Shown one piece after another: positions 10,505 to 22,700 of a stretch of DNA of 64,000 bases. How positions within the stretch are numbered: the first letter of the stretch is position 1; the number at the start of each line of letters is the position of its first letter. Source of the stretch: Cryphonectria parasitica EP155 (lineage: Eukaryota; Ascomycota; Sordariomycetes; Diaporthales; Cryphonectriaceae); assembly GCF_011745365.1 (NCBI RefSeq), contig NW_024468916.1, positions 1,409,630 through 1,473,629 of the forward strand, written 5' to 3'. The notes under the pieces are model-generated. The model ran no database searches and was not told the origin of the DNA. It saw nothing but the letters and a program-made list of their open reading frames with translations. A program made the translations under genes and the position numbers.

Positions 10505-11050
10505 GTTGGCGAGGTTACGCCCTGGCGCTTCCGAGACGAGGATGGAAAAGGTCTGAAAGAGTAATAAATAGATTTATTGCGTGTCCATCGTTTGAAAGGA
10601 TGAAGAAAGAAAAAAGAAGGAAAAGACACTGATTTATCGATGTATCTCGAAAACTATTCAGTTAAATAAAAGTCAGGAGAGTTTCTGGAGGCAGAACCGT
10701 ATCAATTGCGTTCACCTCCACTATCCCTAAGAAGAGTTATGTTCAAGTGAAGTGAAGGACGTTGATGAGGCTTTCACTGCTCACTCACTAGATGGTTGGA
10801 GTCAATACGTACCTCAACACACCCCAGCAATGAGGCCTCGCTAACGCGTGCCCTGAACCACCAGCGGCACCTTCAGCTAGCCAATCCCTAAAAAGCAAAG
10901 CCTACCAGCCCTGTCAGAGCGGGCCAGGGACCCACTAAAAAGTTCGGCGGGAGACCTGCATTTTTTCTTGCGTCTGCAATCCTACATTCTGTCACCCATC
11001 CAAAGAAAGAAAAAATACTTCGTCACAAAGTCTACACGAGAGACGAGATC
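10505..11050. other. Divergent promoter region ind1 / bfr2, 546 bases
   Basis: Contains the promoters and leaders of both genes. AT-rich with purine-rich tracts near ind1. No coding sequence was recognised. Confidence 0.6.
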
Positions 11051-12987
11051 ATGGCGCCCGCCAAGTCGACGCGCGCGAAGAACAAGTTTACAGACTTTGA
11101 CGAGAAGCCTGTCAGGGGTACGCATTGCCTTTTCATTACTTATCCTCTCCTTCCCTTCACAATCGTCTCTTCCTACTCACGGCCTTAGAGGGAAAGGGTG
11201 GAATGTGGGACGGCGCTGACTTTGATTTGCAGATCTCGACCCCGAGGCCGATGGACCCCTTGAAGATGGGGCCAGCGGCAGTGATGAGGAGGACGAGGAC
11301 GAGGATTTAGCAGGGACGGAGCACTATGTCTCTGTCGGGTTCGTCTCCATCTCGATTACATGCCCTTCTCCATTCATCATAGTAGCTGATAAGGCAATCG
11401 CCCTCCAGCAAGAGCAAGCTTCGCCAAAAAGAAATCCCAGCCCTAGGCCCCAAGTACAGCGGGGTACGAGTAAGCCGCGCAGCCCTCGATGACAGTAGCG
11501 ATGGCGAGCTGGAAGAGCAGGAAGAGTCCGACCAAGATAGCGAGGAGGAGGAAGACTCGGAAGAATTCGACGACCCTGAGACGGCTGATCTGGACCGGGA
11601 TAATATCATCGATGATGAGGAGATTGACAGCGATGAGGCGTTTGCGGAGGGCGAGGAGGAGATGTTCAAGAAGAAGGGATTCTCGTTCAAGGATAGCAAG
11701 AGCGCTGGCAACATATCCTCCAAGGGCGCCATCACCAATGGGCGCCCGAAAAGAATGGTCGCTGCGGATCTGATGTCCGATCCGGAGAGCGAAGAGGAAG
11801 AACAAGAAGATTCTGAGCCTGATGGTGAGTCAGATGATGATCACGATGATGAGGGTGCGCAGCTCGACGGATCTGGGTCGGAAGAGGAGTCGAGCGATGA
11901 TGATGAAGAGGGCTCCTCTGTCGACGACGACTCGGAAGAAGGCACCGACGAAAGCGAAGACGAGGACGAGGAGATGGGTGGTGCGGATACCAGCGACGAC
12001 CGTTCCAATCTCCGCAATCTGATGCAGAGTGATCAAAAGGGTGTCATCTCCAACATATCTCAAGCAGCCAAAGCGGACGCTCTAAAGGGTGTCGCCGTCA
12101 GACAACAGCGGCGCACATACGATTCCCTCCTAAATTTACGAATCCGCCTCCAGAAGGGCCTGGTCGCCATCAATTCCCTGGGCGAGGCAGGCGACAGCGA
12201 CGCCACTTCAGACAAGCAACCATACGTGGCCGCGGAGGAGGCCGCGATCAAGCTGTGGACCGCCATCGACGGGTTCCGCGCCAGCCTCCTGCCCGAGCCA
12301 AAGGCAGGCCTGAAGCGGAAGCGCGATGTAGACACCCGCACCTCCATCGAGGAGGTCTGGGAGGAGATGCAGGCGACTGAGGAGCGTGCCACCGCCAAGC
12401 GCAACAAAATCCTGGACAAGTGGTCAAACAAAGTCAAGAGCACGACGGCGGCCGTCAGCAAGGAGCGCCACCTCGGCACCACAGCGTCACAGTCCCTCGT
12501 GGACGCGCTCGGGACTCAGCTGCTCAGCTCGGAGCGGCTGGTCCGGCGCACCCACGTGCCCCGGTCGTGCGCGCCGTTGCAGGCCGCGAAAAAGGTCACG
12601 GAGGATCCAGACATCTACGATGATGCGGACTTCTACCAGCTCCTGCTCAAGGAGCTGGTGGACCAGCGGACCAACGACGCGGGTGGGGGCGAAGCGGACG
12701 GTAATGTACCCACGGTGCGGTGGACGGCCGTGAAGGAGGCCAAGACGCGCAAGCAGGTGGACCGCAGGGCGAGCAAGGGCCGGAAGCTGCGTTTTACGGT
12801 GCACGAGAAGCTGCAGAACTTTATGGCGTCGGAGGACCGGCGGACCTGGGAGGACGAGGCAATCGACAGGTTGTTTGGGACGTTGTTTGGGCAGCGGATG
12901 CAGCTTAGAGAGGATGCCTCGGAGGATGAAGGCGAAGACGACGACATCGCTGCCGCCGAGGAAGGACTTAGACTTTTCAGGAAATGA
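11051..12987 (+). CDS. bfr2: Bfr2/AATF, small-subunit ribosome biogenesis factor
   Basis: Exons 11051-11117, 11233-11338 and 11409-12987 join to 583 residues. The protein begins MAPAKSTRAKNKFTDFDEKP, has an extremely acidic middle (Glu/Asp/Ser clusters from about residue 40 to 180), and then the AATF/Bfr2 block around the VRQQRRTYDSLLNLRIRLQ segment. The C-terminus has the TRAUB domain, with DFYQLLLKELVDQR and the signature VDRRASKGRKLRFTVHEKLQ near residue 510. In yeast Bfr2 is an essential nucleolar SSU-processome component needed for early pre-rRNA cleavage. The acidic tracts are typical of the family. The stop codon lies only 32 bases from the stop of the convergent downstream gene, so the 3' UTRs probably overlap. 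Confidence 0.92.
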
Positions 12988-13019
12988 AAAATACCCAAGA
13001 CTGGCTAAGAAGGGCCTCA

Positions 13020-13552
13020 TCAACCACCTATAGGAGAGGTTGTTTCTGCCAAGAAGCCCGCCCAGCATAGCGAGATGAGTAGAATGCTATGTAGAATCAA
13101 GTGCACCACTGGTCCTCCCAACGCATCACCATCATTTTCCCGCCTGTCTTCTCGTGCCTGCTGTCGTCGTCGCCCTCCTCGTGCAAGCCTTCCGCCGGCT
13201 CTCACGATGGGAAACACGTGGTAGACAGCCAGAGACGATGCCAACACGGCACTCATGTCGTCGAAGATGTCGGCATTCCTGTGGTGAAGAAATCGAGCGC
13301 AGAGGACATTGACGGCCAAGAGGAGGCCGCCGTAGCTTCGGCAGACGGCGAGGGTCTCGGGGGATGGGGCTTGGTCACGCAGCTGGACTCTGGGCTGGAG
13401 GAGGAAGGAGAAGGAGGCTGGTTCAGGTATCAATATGTGTGTTTTGTGTGCGGGCGTGAAGAGGGCTTGATTGGTTGGTTGGCGGCATGGAGTGACACAC
13501 CTGGTAGCTCAATGAGCAGATGGAGGAAGATAGGGAAGTTGGCGGCGTGCAT
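13020..13552 (-). CDS. Small hypothetical membrane protein, fungal-specific family
   Basis: The best model has exon 1 at 13552-13501 and exon 2 at 13387-13020, joining to 139 residues. The donor is G|GTGTGT. The in-frame acceptor is an AG in CCCAGAG, because the nearer CTCCAG would break the frame. Exon 1 codes for MHAANFPIFLHLLIELP, followed by three further hydrophobic segments: around SYGGLLLAVNVLCARFL, MSAVLASSLAVYHVFPIVRA and VVHLILHSILLISLCWAGFL. A basic loop (RLARGGRRRQQARED) sits between the last two. The pattern of a short ELP-containing first exon and a conserved AVYH segment recalls small uncharacterised membrane proteins of Sordariomycetes, but I cannot name a family. It ends 32 bases from bfr2. 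The start and acceptor need transcript support. Confidence 0.55.
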
Positions 13553-15213
13553 GATTGCTGGTGTGTTTCTGGCCGACGTGGGGCCTGGGTCGGATCAAAG
13601 ACGGTGGTGATGGTCCCCACCAAGGCCCGGGAATGTGTTCCGGGCCGAGCTGATACGGGGTGGCGTACGGAGGGTTTAAACAAGGTGGTCTCGGTTCCGA
13701 GTGGATGTACTTGGCGGCGATCGATTGTGTGGGCTTTTTGGAGGAGGTGAGGGTGGGGGAAAGAGGAGGCGTCTGGTTTGCTCAGCAGCAGGCGAGGCCA
13801 ATGATGAATCATGACCAAAGTATTGATATTATGTACATAGACACACATGCAGTACGATGTGGATCATCGTAACACCATTTCTTCCAATTGAGTAGCAAGT
13901 CTTGTCAGATTTTGGACATTCCCGTTATCAGACAGTGCACCTCGACTCATTTTCATCAGTTCCATATCTTTTTGGAACAGGGGAGCAGCAGTGATGATCT
14001 TGCATCCCACCGAGACACATGCTCGACAAGGGACCAGGGACAAAACATGGATAAGAAGAAGGACCCGCCTAGCTGGGACCTTGTGGCTGGGACCAAGCAT
14101 CGAGCTTCTCCTGCTACACACTCCGTAGCAGTTTCAGATATCCATCCCAAAGGGAAAGCTTGTGCTGCTGTCTCTTGGTTCTCTTCTCTGGCTCGCTCTT
14201 GTCGTCACCGCAAGCAGCTTTTGTTCTCATGCCTCGGCTAGTCTTCTTTCCTTGTGGCTTCCCTGCCCCCGGCTACCATTACCCGCCACCCTCACCCTTG
14301 GCCCTTCCCCTTCCATCCATTGTCCCAAGCTCTTCCTCTCATAATCTCTTGCCACTAACGTTGAATGCGCTTGTTGGCCTCCCTGGAAGAGGAAAGTCAA
14401 GGCGGCTTGACTATCTCCTGGGCCGGGAAAGGGGAACCTGTTTCATGGCGAGACGGGGCGACAAAAGTGTGGGAGGGCTACATAGTACATTCAGGTACTT
14501 GGGTAGATACACTACAGCAATAGTAATCATTAACCTTACTACAGTAGGCAATAAGGTTGCCGCATGCTGTAAAACTTGCCGCTCTGCTAGGCGTGCCCTG
14601 GATTTCGGTACGTACCCTGCATCATCATCACTCCTTCCCTACCAATTCTCCCTTTTTTTGTTTTAATTCTTTCTTTTTTTCTTGGGCTTTTTGTTGGGAC
14701 CAAGATTGCATACAAGTTTTATGCAAGAAAGAAGTCATCACGACACTCTCGACCCTCAATTGCCTCGTACCCAGTCATTGTCTTCCCAAAATCAGGTTCT
14801 CGAGATTGAATTGAATCAACCGCTATTGGCGTAGTGCATCCAAGTACTCAGGGATTCTCACTCACTCGCTCATCGTCTCTTCTCTGAAATCATCCCACCG
14901 ACCACAAACCTCTCTCTCTCTTCTCGGCCTGCTCACGGCCACTCTACAACACATCTTGAGCTTTTTATTCTTGAGTTTGACCTTCTGGCCAGAACACCAT
15001 TCACTGCAGGGAGCGTGTGTTATCTCTTTGTTTCTTCATTCATCTATACATCGTTCTAAACCTCGTGGGTATCTAAAGAAAAACATCACCCACAGAGCCT
15101 CGAACCACTCAAGTTTTGTGTGTTGATACGTCATCTTTCGAGTATCGACAAGGGTCCTGTGGAGGGGCACAAAGGGAGAGTGAAAGAGAGAGACGGAGAG
15201 AGACGAAGAGGGA
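13553..15213. other. Divergent intergenic region upstream of the type III PKS, 1661 bases
   Basis: Separates the small membrane protein gene from the polyketide synthase. The last 350 bases (about 14860-15213) are C/T-rich, then A/G-rich just before the ATG, consistent with a PKS leader. No conserved coding sequence was found. Confidence 0.55.
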
Positions 15214-16910
15214 ATGTCGTCGCCCAACAGCTTCGGCCAGCTTGGCCTGAGCATCCTGGGCCTGGGCACGCAGTATCCTCCTTACGGCCTCAAACCAGAA
15301 GCCATAGATACTCTCGTTCAGCGCTACCATGATGCTGAGAGCCCTTCTATGAAAAAGGTTCTCTCTATCAATAAATACACTGGCATTGGGGTGAGTTTGA
15401 ACTGGCTCGACGAGCTGACTACAACGCCACCCAATCTCTCCCATGGCAAACAACCAGATGATGGCTGACTTTTTCTTCCTCTTCCACTCCACTACAGACT
15501 CGTTCATCAATTGGAGATCCTGACCACCCTGTGGTGAACAACCCAGACCCTCCTTCAATCGAGGAGCTTCATGAGGTTTTTATGAGCGAGGGTGTACCTC
15601 TGGCCGTGAGCGCTGCGCGAAAGGCCATCGACGAGGCCAAGATTGATCTCGAGGAAATTGTGAGTTTTCTTTTCGCATCCTACACTCTACATGTTCCAAT
15701 TTACAGAGGGTGAATATACGCACACACACACACACACACATACATACTGACTCTCTTCCACTACAAGACCCACGTCGTCTCCACGAGCTGCACCGATAGT
15801 GCCAACCCAGGATATGACCACTTTGTCTGCCAAGGTCTAGGCATCACCCACCAGGTCGAGAAGGTCCTCCTCCATGGCATTGGCTGCAGCGGCGGGTTGG
15901 CAGCCTTACGGACCGCCGCCAACCTGGCCCTGGGCCACAGCTACCGGGGCAAACCCGCCCGTATCCTGGTGGTTGCCCTCGAGGTGAGCACGACATTTGT
16001 GCGAAGCGAGCTGGACTCGATCGACAAGTGCGACGAGACGAGGATAGGCGTGTGCCTCTTCTCAGACTGCGCCAGCGCCGTGGTCCTCAGCAACGGCCTG
16101 ACGACGACAACGACCACGACAAGCGGTGGTGTCGTTCCCTCTTCCACGCTCCGCCCAGCAACCTATGACCTCCTCGGCTGGGACCACCGCATCGTCCCCG
16201 ACACCGCTCACGACCTGGGCTTTGATGTCCACCGCCACGGCTGGAAGGTCGTCCTGACCCCGCGCGTCCCCAAAATCGCCCAGTCTGCCCTGAAGCCAAC
16301 CTTCTCCGATCTCATGTCCTCTCTGCGGCCGCAGCTTTCCCCAAACTACCAGGATGCCCCTCCCGCCGATTTCGACTGGGCCATGCACCCAGGCGGCGCT
16401 ACCATCCTGACGGGTGCCGAAGAGACTATGGGTCTGCGGCCCGAGCACATGCGGGCCAGTTACGACGTGTACATGAACCACGGCAACTCGAGCAGCGCGA
16501 CGGTGTTTAGCGTGTTGGATCGTCTGCGGAGTAAGGATATGGACGCCTGCACGCCGGATGGCCGAGGGCCACGAGATTATATCGTGGGCTGTGCGTTTGG
16601 GCCCGGCGTGTCAGTGGAGATGTGTATGTTGAAGAGGAACCAACATGGTGGCGGTGGCAGAGGGCCGGTGGGGAGAGAGGGGGAGGGCGGCATTCCTACG
16701 CCGCCTGAGACGGAGAGCGAACAGAGCAGTGACCGCAGCGAGAATGAGGAGGATGATAATAGTAGCAGCACCGGGGATGAGGAGCAGGTTGAGATGGAGA
16801 TGGGAGACGACAAGGCTGACGCTTGGGGGGTACAACAGGAGCAGAAGCAGCAGCTCCTCTACGGGGATGAGTTCATAAGCCAGGCGCTTGCGTCTGTGGA
16901 GCTAGACTGA
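15214..16910 (+). CDS. Type III polyketide synthase (chalcone-synthase-like, ORAS-type)
   Basis: Exons 15214-15390, 15498-15659 and 15768-16910 are all in phase 0 and give 493 residues. The thiolase-fold catalytic triad is complete: Cys153 in HGIGCSGGLAALR, His320 in WAMHPGGATIL and Asn353 in NHGNSSSATV. The CFGPG-type loop near the active site reads AFGPGVSVE (about 389-397). Such homodimeric enzymes extend acyl-CoA starters with malonyl-CoA without an acyl carrier protein. The closest type I know of in fungi is Neurospora ORAS, which makes alkylresorcylic acids/alkylresorcinols from long-chain starters. The substrate here is inferred only. Unlike plant enzymes (about 390 residues), it ends in a low-complexity acidic tail from about 405 to 493 rich in Glu, Ser, Asp and Gln. 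Intron 2 contains a CA repeat. No tailoring enzyme is adjacent except a convergent permease. Confidence 0.93.
15721..15740. repeat. (CA)10 repeat in type III PKS intron 2
   Basis: A short perfect CA run inside the intron at 15660-15767, upstream of the ACAAG acceptor. Confidence 0.9.
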
Positions 16911-17268
16911 TGAGAGGGAAGGAGATGGACGATGACGAGGCGGCGCGTACACCAATATACCTGGAAGATTCTGGGCTATGATTTTGGCATAGAACTATAT
17001 ATAGACCATACATATATGCAACTGCTCGAGAAGGGCAATTGCTATAATTTTGTTTCTTTCTTTCTTGTCACTTCTTGGCCTGTTGTCCCGGCTGGAACAG
17101 TCCTTTTGGATCTTGACAAAACAGAGCGGCAAGATGGATGAGTTACAGTCGTTTTAATATGTCTTATGTCCCCTGAGATATACACACAAAGGGTAGGTAC
17201 ATAGGGTATCAATAATCTTCCTCGTGTCAGTTTCATGCCTTCATATGATGCATGCTCAAGATTCCACT

Positions 17269-17329
<61 letters not shown>

Positions 17330-17415
17330 CCTCGCTCCTCCATTACCTCGACCCTCACCAGAAAAAGAAACACCCCTATCCCATAACCCTCTTTCCTTCT
17401 TACTCGTCCAGCTCA
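16911..17415. other. Convergent intergenic region PKS / Git1-type permease
   Basis: Holds both 3' UTRs and a long CT microsatellite (17273-17326) near the permease stop codon. No gene was seen. Confidence 0.6.
17273..17326. repeat. (CT)27 microsatellite
   Basis: A perfect 54-base CT tract about 90 bases beyond the permease stop codon, probably in its 3' UTR (GA on its sense strand). Confidence 0.95.
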
Positions 17416-19373
17416 CTACTCGTCCACCTTCCTATCCCCCACCACATCCTCCGCCCTGGCTCCCTCAACGGCTTCCAGGCTCGCCCCCTTCTGCAGACCC
17501 AGCTGCCGCGTGTCCCAGCCTTTGCTCTCGAGGTACGCCCGGAACCGCGCGTCCTCCTTCTGGACGGTGTCCTGGCCAATGTGCGGGAGGAAGACGAGGG
17601 TGAGCACGGCGGACAGGATGCACAGGGACGAGGACACGTAGAAGGGGTACTGCGCGCTGGCGGCGGCCGTGTGGCCGTCGGCCTCGATGTACTTGAAGAT
17701 GTAGGTGCCGATGAATGCGCCGATCTTGCCTATGGCGGCGGCGATGCCGTAGTACATGCCCCTGATGCCGGTGGCGGAGGTCTTGGAGGCGAGCAGGCCG
17801 ATGCTAAAGGAGGGGAAGAGAAAGAGAAAGAAACAGGTTGGTTAGCCAACGCTATACTTTATTTTATTTTCTTCTCAACAAAGAGAAGGAAGAGAGAGAA
17901 AGAAAGAAAAAAAAAAAAAAAAAGGGGGGGGGGGGGCGTTGGGAAAGGGGGAGAGGGAGAGGAGATTCTCGTTTGCTTACTTGTCACCAGGGCCCAGCTC
18001 TCCGAGGGCGAGAAAGATACCGTAGATGACGGCGAAGCCAGCCACATTCTGAGGCTGGGCGAGCTTCTCATAGGCGCCGGCCATGGCAAAACCGACAATG
18101 GCCTGGAGGGTGACGCCCAGGGAGAGGGCGTAGCGCGGGCCGATCCAGTCGCTCACATAGGCACCGAGGACGGCACCGGGGATGTAGAACAGGTTGATGA
18201 CGGTATTCCAGCCGAAGATGGTGGTCAGCGGGGCGGTCTCGGTGTCGTAGATGTTGGCCAGGATGCTGGAGCCGTAGATGCTAAAGGGGTAGGTAGAGAA
18301 GTCATAGATGAACCAGATGGCGGAGACGAGAAGCAGGCGGAGGCCGTAGAAGCGGAAGACGAGGCCGTAGGGGATGCGCACGTGGGCCATGCTGTTGCGC
18401 GAGAACTCCTCGGGCTCCTTGATGCGCAGCCGCAGCACGAAGAGGATCAGGGGGAAGACGACGCCGATGCCGAGGCTGGTGCGCCACTGGGTCTCGTAGT
18501 GGCCCTCGTGGCAGGCGGCCGCGACGACGTAGGGGACAAAGGCGCCGATGACGAAGCCCCAGTCGATGGCCGTGTTGGTGAAGAGGATGAACCAGCGGTT
18601 GCGCGTGCCGGACTTGAGCTCGGCCGACGACTCGGAGCAGCCCACCGAGCCCGCCGGGTACTCGCCGCCGATGCCGATGCCCACAAAGAAGCGCCAGGCC
18701 ACGAGTATCGAGAGCAAGCCCGAGGCCTGCCCGTGCCAGTACGAGCCGGCGGCCAGGGCGGTGAAGATGATCAGGATCACGGTCGACACGAGGAGCGTGT
18801 TGATGCGGCTCCATTTGTCGGCAAGAATACCAAAGAAGAGCTGGCCCACCACGGTACCCGCAAAGGCAATGGCTGTGACCTGCAAAGGGGAGGAAAAAAG
18901 TGATGGAACGAGAAGTCAGCCTGGTGTTGTCGTCACCTAACGAGGGGGGAGGGTAAGAGAAGGAGGAAAGAGGGGGTTATAATATATACTCACATTGCTG
19001 ATAGCACTCGAGTTCTCATATGCATCTTTGTATTGCTGTGGCCAGGAACATTATTACTTAAAACTTAGATGAGAACTCCAAAATGAGGGAAAGACATTTC
19101 TCTCCTCATCCTAATCCTCCGCCTCCCTTTCTTCTCTCATATTCTACCACCACACTGGGGTTTGTGCTCACTCACCAGCGACAGTAGAGTGCTCACGGAT
19201 CCAATGACGTTATTGACGTATCCATCACTGAAGAGACCGGCGCCGCATGCAAAGACGGGCAGGAGTGTTTTCCTCATGGGCTGGACATCTTCGATGGGTA
19301 CCTCTGAGGACTGGTACGGCTCGACGGCGGCGTCCTGCGACGAGCTCGACTTCTTCCCGAAGCCAAAGACCAT
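17416..19373 (-). CDS. git1: MFS permease of the Git1/phosphate-transporter type (glycerophosphodiester uptake)
   Basis: Exons in transcript order are 19373-19176, 19035-18994 (42 bases), 18879-17981 and 17803-17416, giving 508 residues with matching phases. The protein is a 12-helix major facilitator. Helix 1 is followed by SDGYVNNVIGSVSTLLSL and YKDAYENSSAISN, a pattern typical of Git1-like glycerophosphoinositol/glycerophosphocholine permeases. Further marks are GTVVGQLFFGILADKWSR in the loop 2-3 region and WRFFVGIGIGGEYPAGS before helix 5. These proteins import glycerophosphodiesters across the plasma membrane with protons, providing phosphate or choline/inositol. An inorganic phosphate permease is the alternative reading. 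Intron 3 (17804-17980) contains an A17-G13 tract. It converges on the type III PKS gene; I infer no functional link. Confidence 0.85.
17907..17936. repeat. A17-G13 homopolymer pair in permease intron 3
   Basis: Seventeen A directly followed by thirteen G on the plus strand, within an intron (C13 then T17 on the sense strand). Confidence 0.9.
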
Positions 19374-19760
19374 GGCGAACCTTTCTATTTCTCTCTTTTT
19401 CTCTCTCTTTTTTGTTAGTGGCCTTAGGTTGGAGGAGGGAGGTTATTGAAATGACGCTGGTGGTGTTCAAGAGTGCCTCGTTGAGGTGTGGGGTGGTTGA
19501 GGCTGGCAGGTTGAGGGAGGCGGGGAGTGAGCCTGGTCAGAGAGGGCCAAGTTGAACAAAGAAGAGAAGAAATGCAGGAGGGAGAAGGTAGGAAAAGAAA
19601 GAGAAAAAGAAAATAAATAGATCAGGACGAGAAGGTGCTTTGGAGCTCTAAATCAAGCCAGTGAGAAAGGAAAAAAAAAGAGAGAGACAATCCTGCTATG
19701 CCACGTGCTAATGATACTCTGTGAAGTAGGAAAGATTACGCCCTCTCTCCACACACACAT

Positions 19761-19793
<33 letters not shown>

Positions 19794-22700
19794 ATGTCTC
19801 TATCTCGCATCCTATCCAGCGGGGATACAATTCGGGCCATTCCAGATGCAGGTGGTAGTGTGACCCTCTCCACGGCCTGCAGGAGGGACGGCATGTACTC
19901 CGCCCTTGTCCGGCCGGGCGGGCCAGCGCCGAGAAGAGAGGATAAGGCCGCCGTTGGGAGGGCCTAAATTGCATATGCATCCTCACTATACCACATACAA
20001 CACAAGGTAATTCAAAATCTGGCATCATATATACCATGATGGTACCTGATGCATAACACAAATCGTGAAATGCTTGTTACTACTCGTTGTAACCATCTCT
20101 TTGGGAGACACTCTTCTCCTAACAACAACCTTCGCTGCCTCTCTGTGGTCAAGAGGCACGCACAAGATCATCTCACCCCCCAGCCTCTACAGCATCCACA
20201 GGCGAGGGAGGCAAGGTGGGGGGAGAAAGGCCCCATACCACACTAGAAGGTTGGAACCTTGGAGAGTGGCGTTCTCAGGCGCTGCCGCTGTGCCGAGATG
20301 AGAGCAGCGCACCCAAGCCCGCGTGCCTGAATCGCAGGACCCCATTCGTCGCCCAGGAAACGTGGGATCTGAGGGTCCCACGAGGGACCAATCCTACCAT
20401 ACTGCTTTTCTGTGTGGACTGGACCTATTACCATTGCGCTGCATCTTTCTGACGGCGTCTTCCTCGCGTGTCTACTTAACTTTTTCAGCTTCTCAAAAAC
20501 ACAAAGTAAACTCAGGTGGCGTTCGCGTCATCTTGGCTCGGTCGGCGGGACGGCAAATGGAGGAAGAAAAAAGCTTGGTCTGCAGGGCCCCTGCGGATGC
20601 CCCCGTGCAATGGCGCCTTGGCCTCGGCATAATGCAATGTGTAGAAGACAGAAGACGTTGATAGCAGCCGGAACTGTACTCGGTAGTATCGCCGAAGGAT
20701 TTTCCACTCTGCTGGACCGGTCACCCAAGTGCCCCACGCACTGGACTGCTTATCTCTTGAACAGTACTTAAGATGACATCTTTTGACCAGGGTAAGAAAA
20801 GAAAGGTAACCGAAAAAGAAAAGAGAGAAAAAGGACAAAAAGAAAAGACAAGGAGGCCATGCAACGCGCTCTGCAGCATGCATTCGTGCATGTGGGCATG
20901 TTGCAAATGTCACCGTGCCACTAGAGGCTACTGCTGCATGCATGTAACATACCATGTACAATAGTCGCTATAGTACAGATCTGCCTGCAGCTCTGCAACC
21001 CAGCGCCTTGGGACCTCGACAACGACTGAGGTAAATGCCCTCAAATATTCAATCCAACTTTGCGCGTGGCCAACAACCTCAGCATCGCATCACCACCGCC
21101 CAATCGCCACTCCCACGTGCCTGTAAAGGTCTCTGAGTGGAGACGAGAGGGATCCACCGCGGTCATCAGAACCGTGGCCGGTGTTATTCCCCTGCCGGAT
21201 CTCGGCGCTGAACCCAGTATTTACTATCATAGTACGTACAATACCATACCATGTATGGCAGTAGGAGCTGACTGAGGCCAACCTGCATGTTGTTGCATCC
21301 TCAGCTGGGACTCCCATATATGTGGCATACTATGTACTAATAGCATGTGCATGCAGATCCCATGCAGGGCCGCCGCTCATTTCTGGAGGGATCCTCCTGT
21401 CCTGACCGCGGCTCGATTCCAGCCGTCTGGGCCGAAAGACGAGCTGGATGCATCTGATCAGATCTGACAGTAGATCTAAGCTCCTCCCACCTTCCGAAAG
21501 GAAAGAGAGGGACGAATGCCGGCCTACGCAAACAGGGGGCTGTTCAGGGCTGGAAAACCCGTCTACCCAACTTTGTTTTAGCAAGATTATGTCAAAAATT
21601 ATTTTAATCTGATTGTTCATTGTTCTCATGGACTCATCGTGGATCCAGATGTGTCCCGGTTCTCTCAGTGTGGCCTGTGTGAGGCTTGGAACGGGGGCAA
21701 GTACTTGGACACTTACTTGCATCACACATGTGGATTTGAGCCTCATGTCAAACATGCAGTGCGACACTCATCTTGGGAGTGATCAGCAGACGTTCTCTCT
21801 CCACACCTGGCTGCTTGTGGGCACATGTTATTCATAAGCCAACCTGTTGCCATGTTATTTCCAGCAAGCAAATAGGAGGAGGCTTCCTAGATAGGGCAGG
21901 TGTTTTGCTGGGTATTACGGGACAGCACGGTAGATGAGGATAATGTGGCAGGATGGTCGTGGGATAATTTTCTGATCAGAGTTCTACCCAACTTGGGAAG
22001 ACTGTGCTGTGGTGATCTCTTCTGGTCGTCACACCGTTATGATTGGTTTGTCCATGACCAAAGAGAATTTATGTCAAGAGCTGTGTTCTGAATCCTCTTC
22101 TCGAAGATGGTTTGAACATAAATGGTGAACAGGTCGAGGGACACACTCACATCTTTTGAAGACATATTCGCCAGTGGGAGTCAAACTAATAGTTTCAGCT
22201 GGTACACTGGATTTTTTCTTTTGAGCAAGGCAGGTACACCCATGTGTATAGCCTCGTGCCTGCCTCATTTTCACTTGGTACTAGCCAACAGCCCTTCAAC
22301 CGAGCTCAGCACTTCCTCCCTCCTCCTATTCCTCTGCTTCTCCCTCGTCCTCCTCGTCTTCCTCCATGTCGCCCGTCTATCTGCCAAACTTGTCCAGGCC
22401 TGAGAGTATAGGTAACCTCCACAACACCATTCACTATTGGATTGCTCTCAAAACCTCGCCTCGTAATTGCCCTCTGCTTATTTGATACTCTTCTTCATCT
22501 CAACCAGAGAAACTCACCCTTTGGAAGCCCTCTATTGGTTCTATCGTCTGCTTGACCAGCTGCATTCATGACCCCACAGGATCCTCATACTCGTGATCTT
22601 CAGCAAGTGCGACCATCTTACAGAGGCACCTTCCACAAAGTTGTGTTTGCAGGACCGACTCAACAAGGTTGATAGCAGGCCCCGTCCTTAAACCTACCTG

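Noticed and set aside
17224..18903. A 559-codon plus-strand open frame over the permease gene
   Set aside because: It is antisense to the well-supported Git1-type permease, starts in the CT microsatellite, reads through introns and a homopolymer tract, and has no family resemblance. It is a by-product of GC-rich coding sequence.
21400..21425. A tRNA T-arm-like hairpin (CGGCT / AGCCG around a CGATTCC loop)
   Set aside because: The loop lacks the TTC start of a real T-loop, and no matching acceptor, D-arm or anticodon arm is found around it.
22122..22403. A 93-codon frame with a hydrophobic Leu-rich C-terminus upstream of the F-box-like gene
   Set aside because: Low-complexity C/T-rich leader DNA reads as Leu/Ser/Phe in any such frame.
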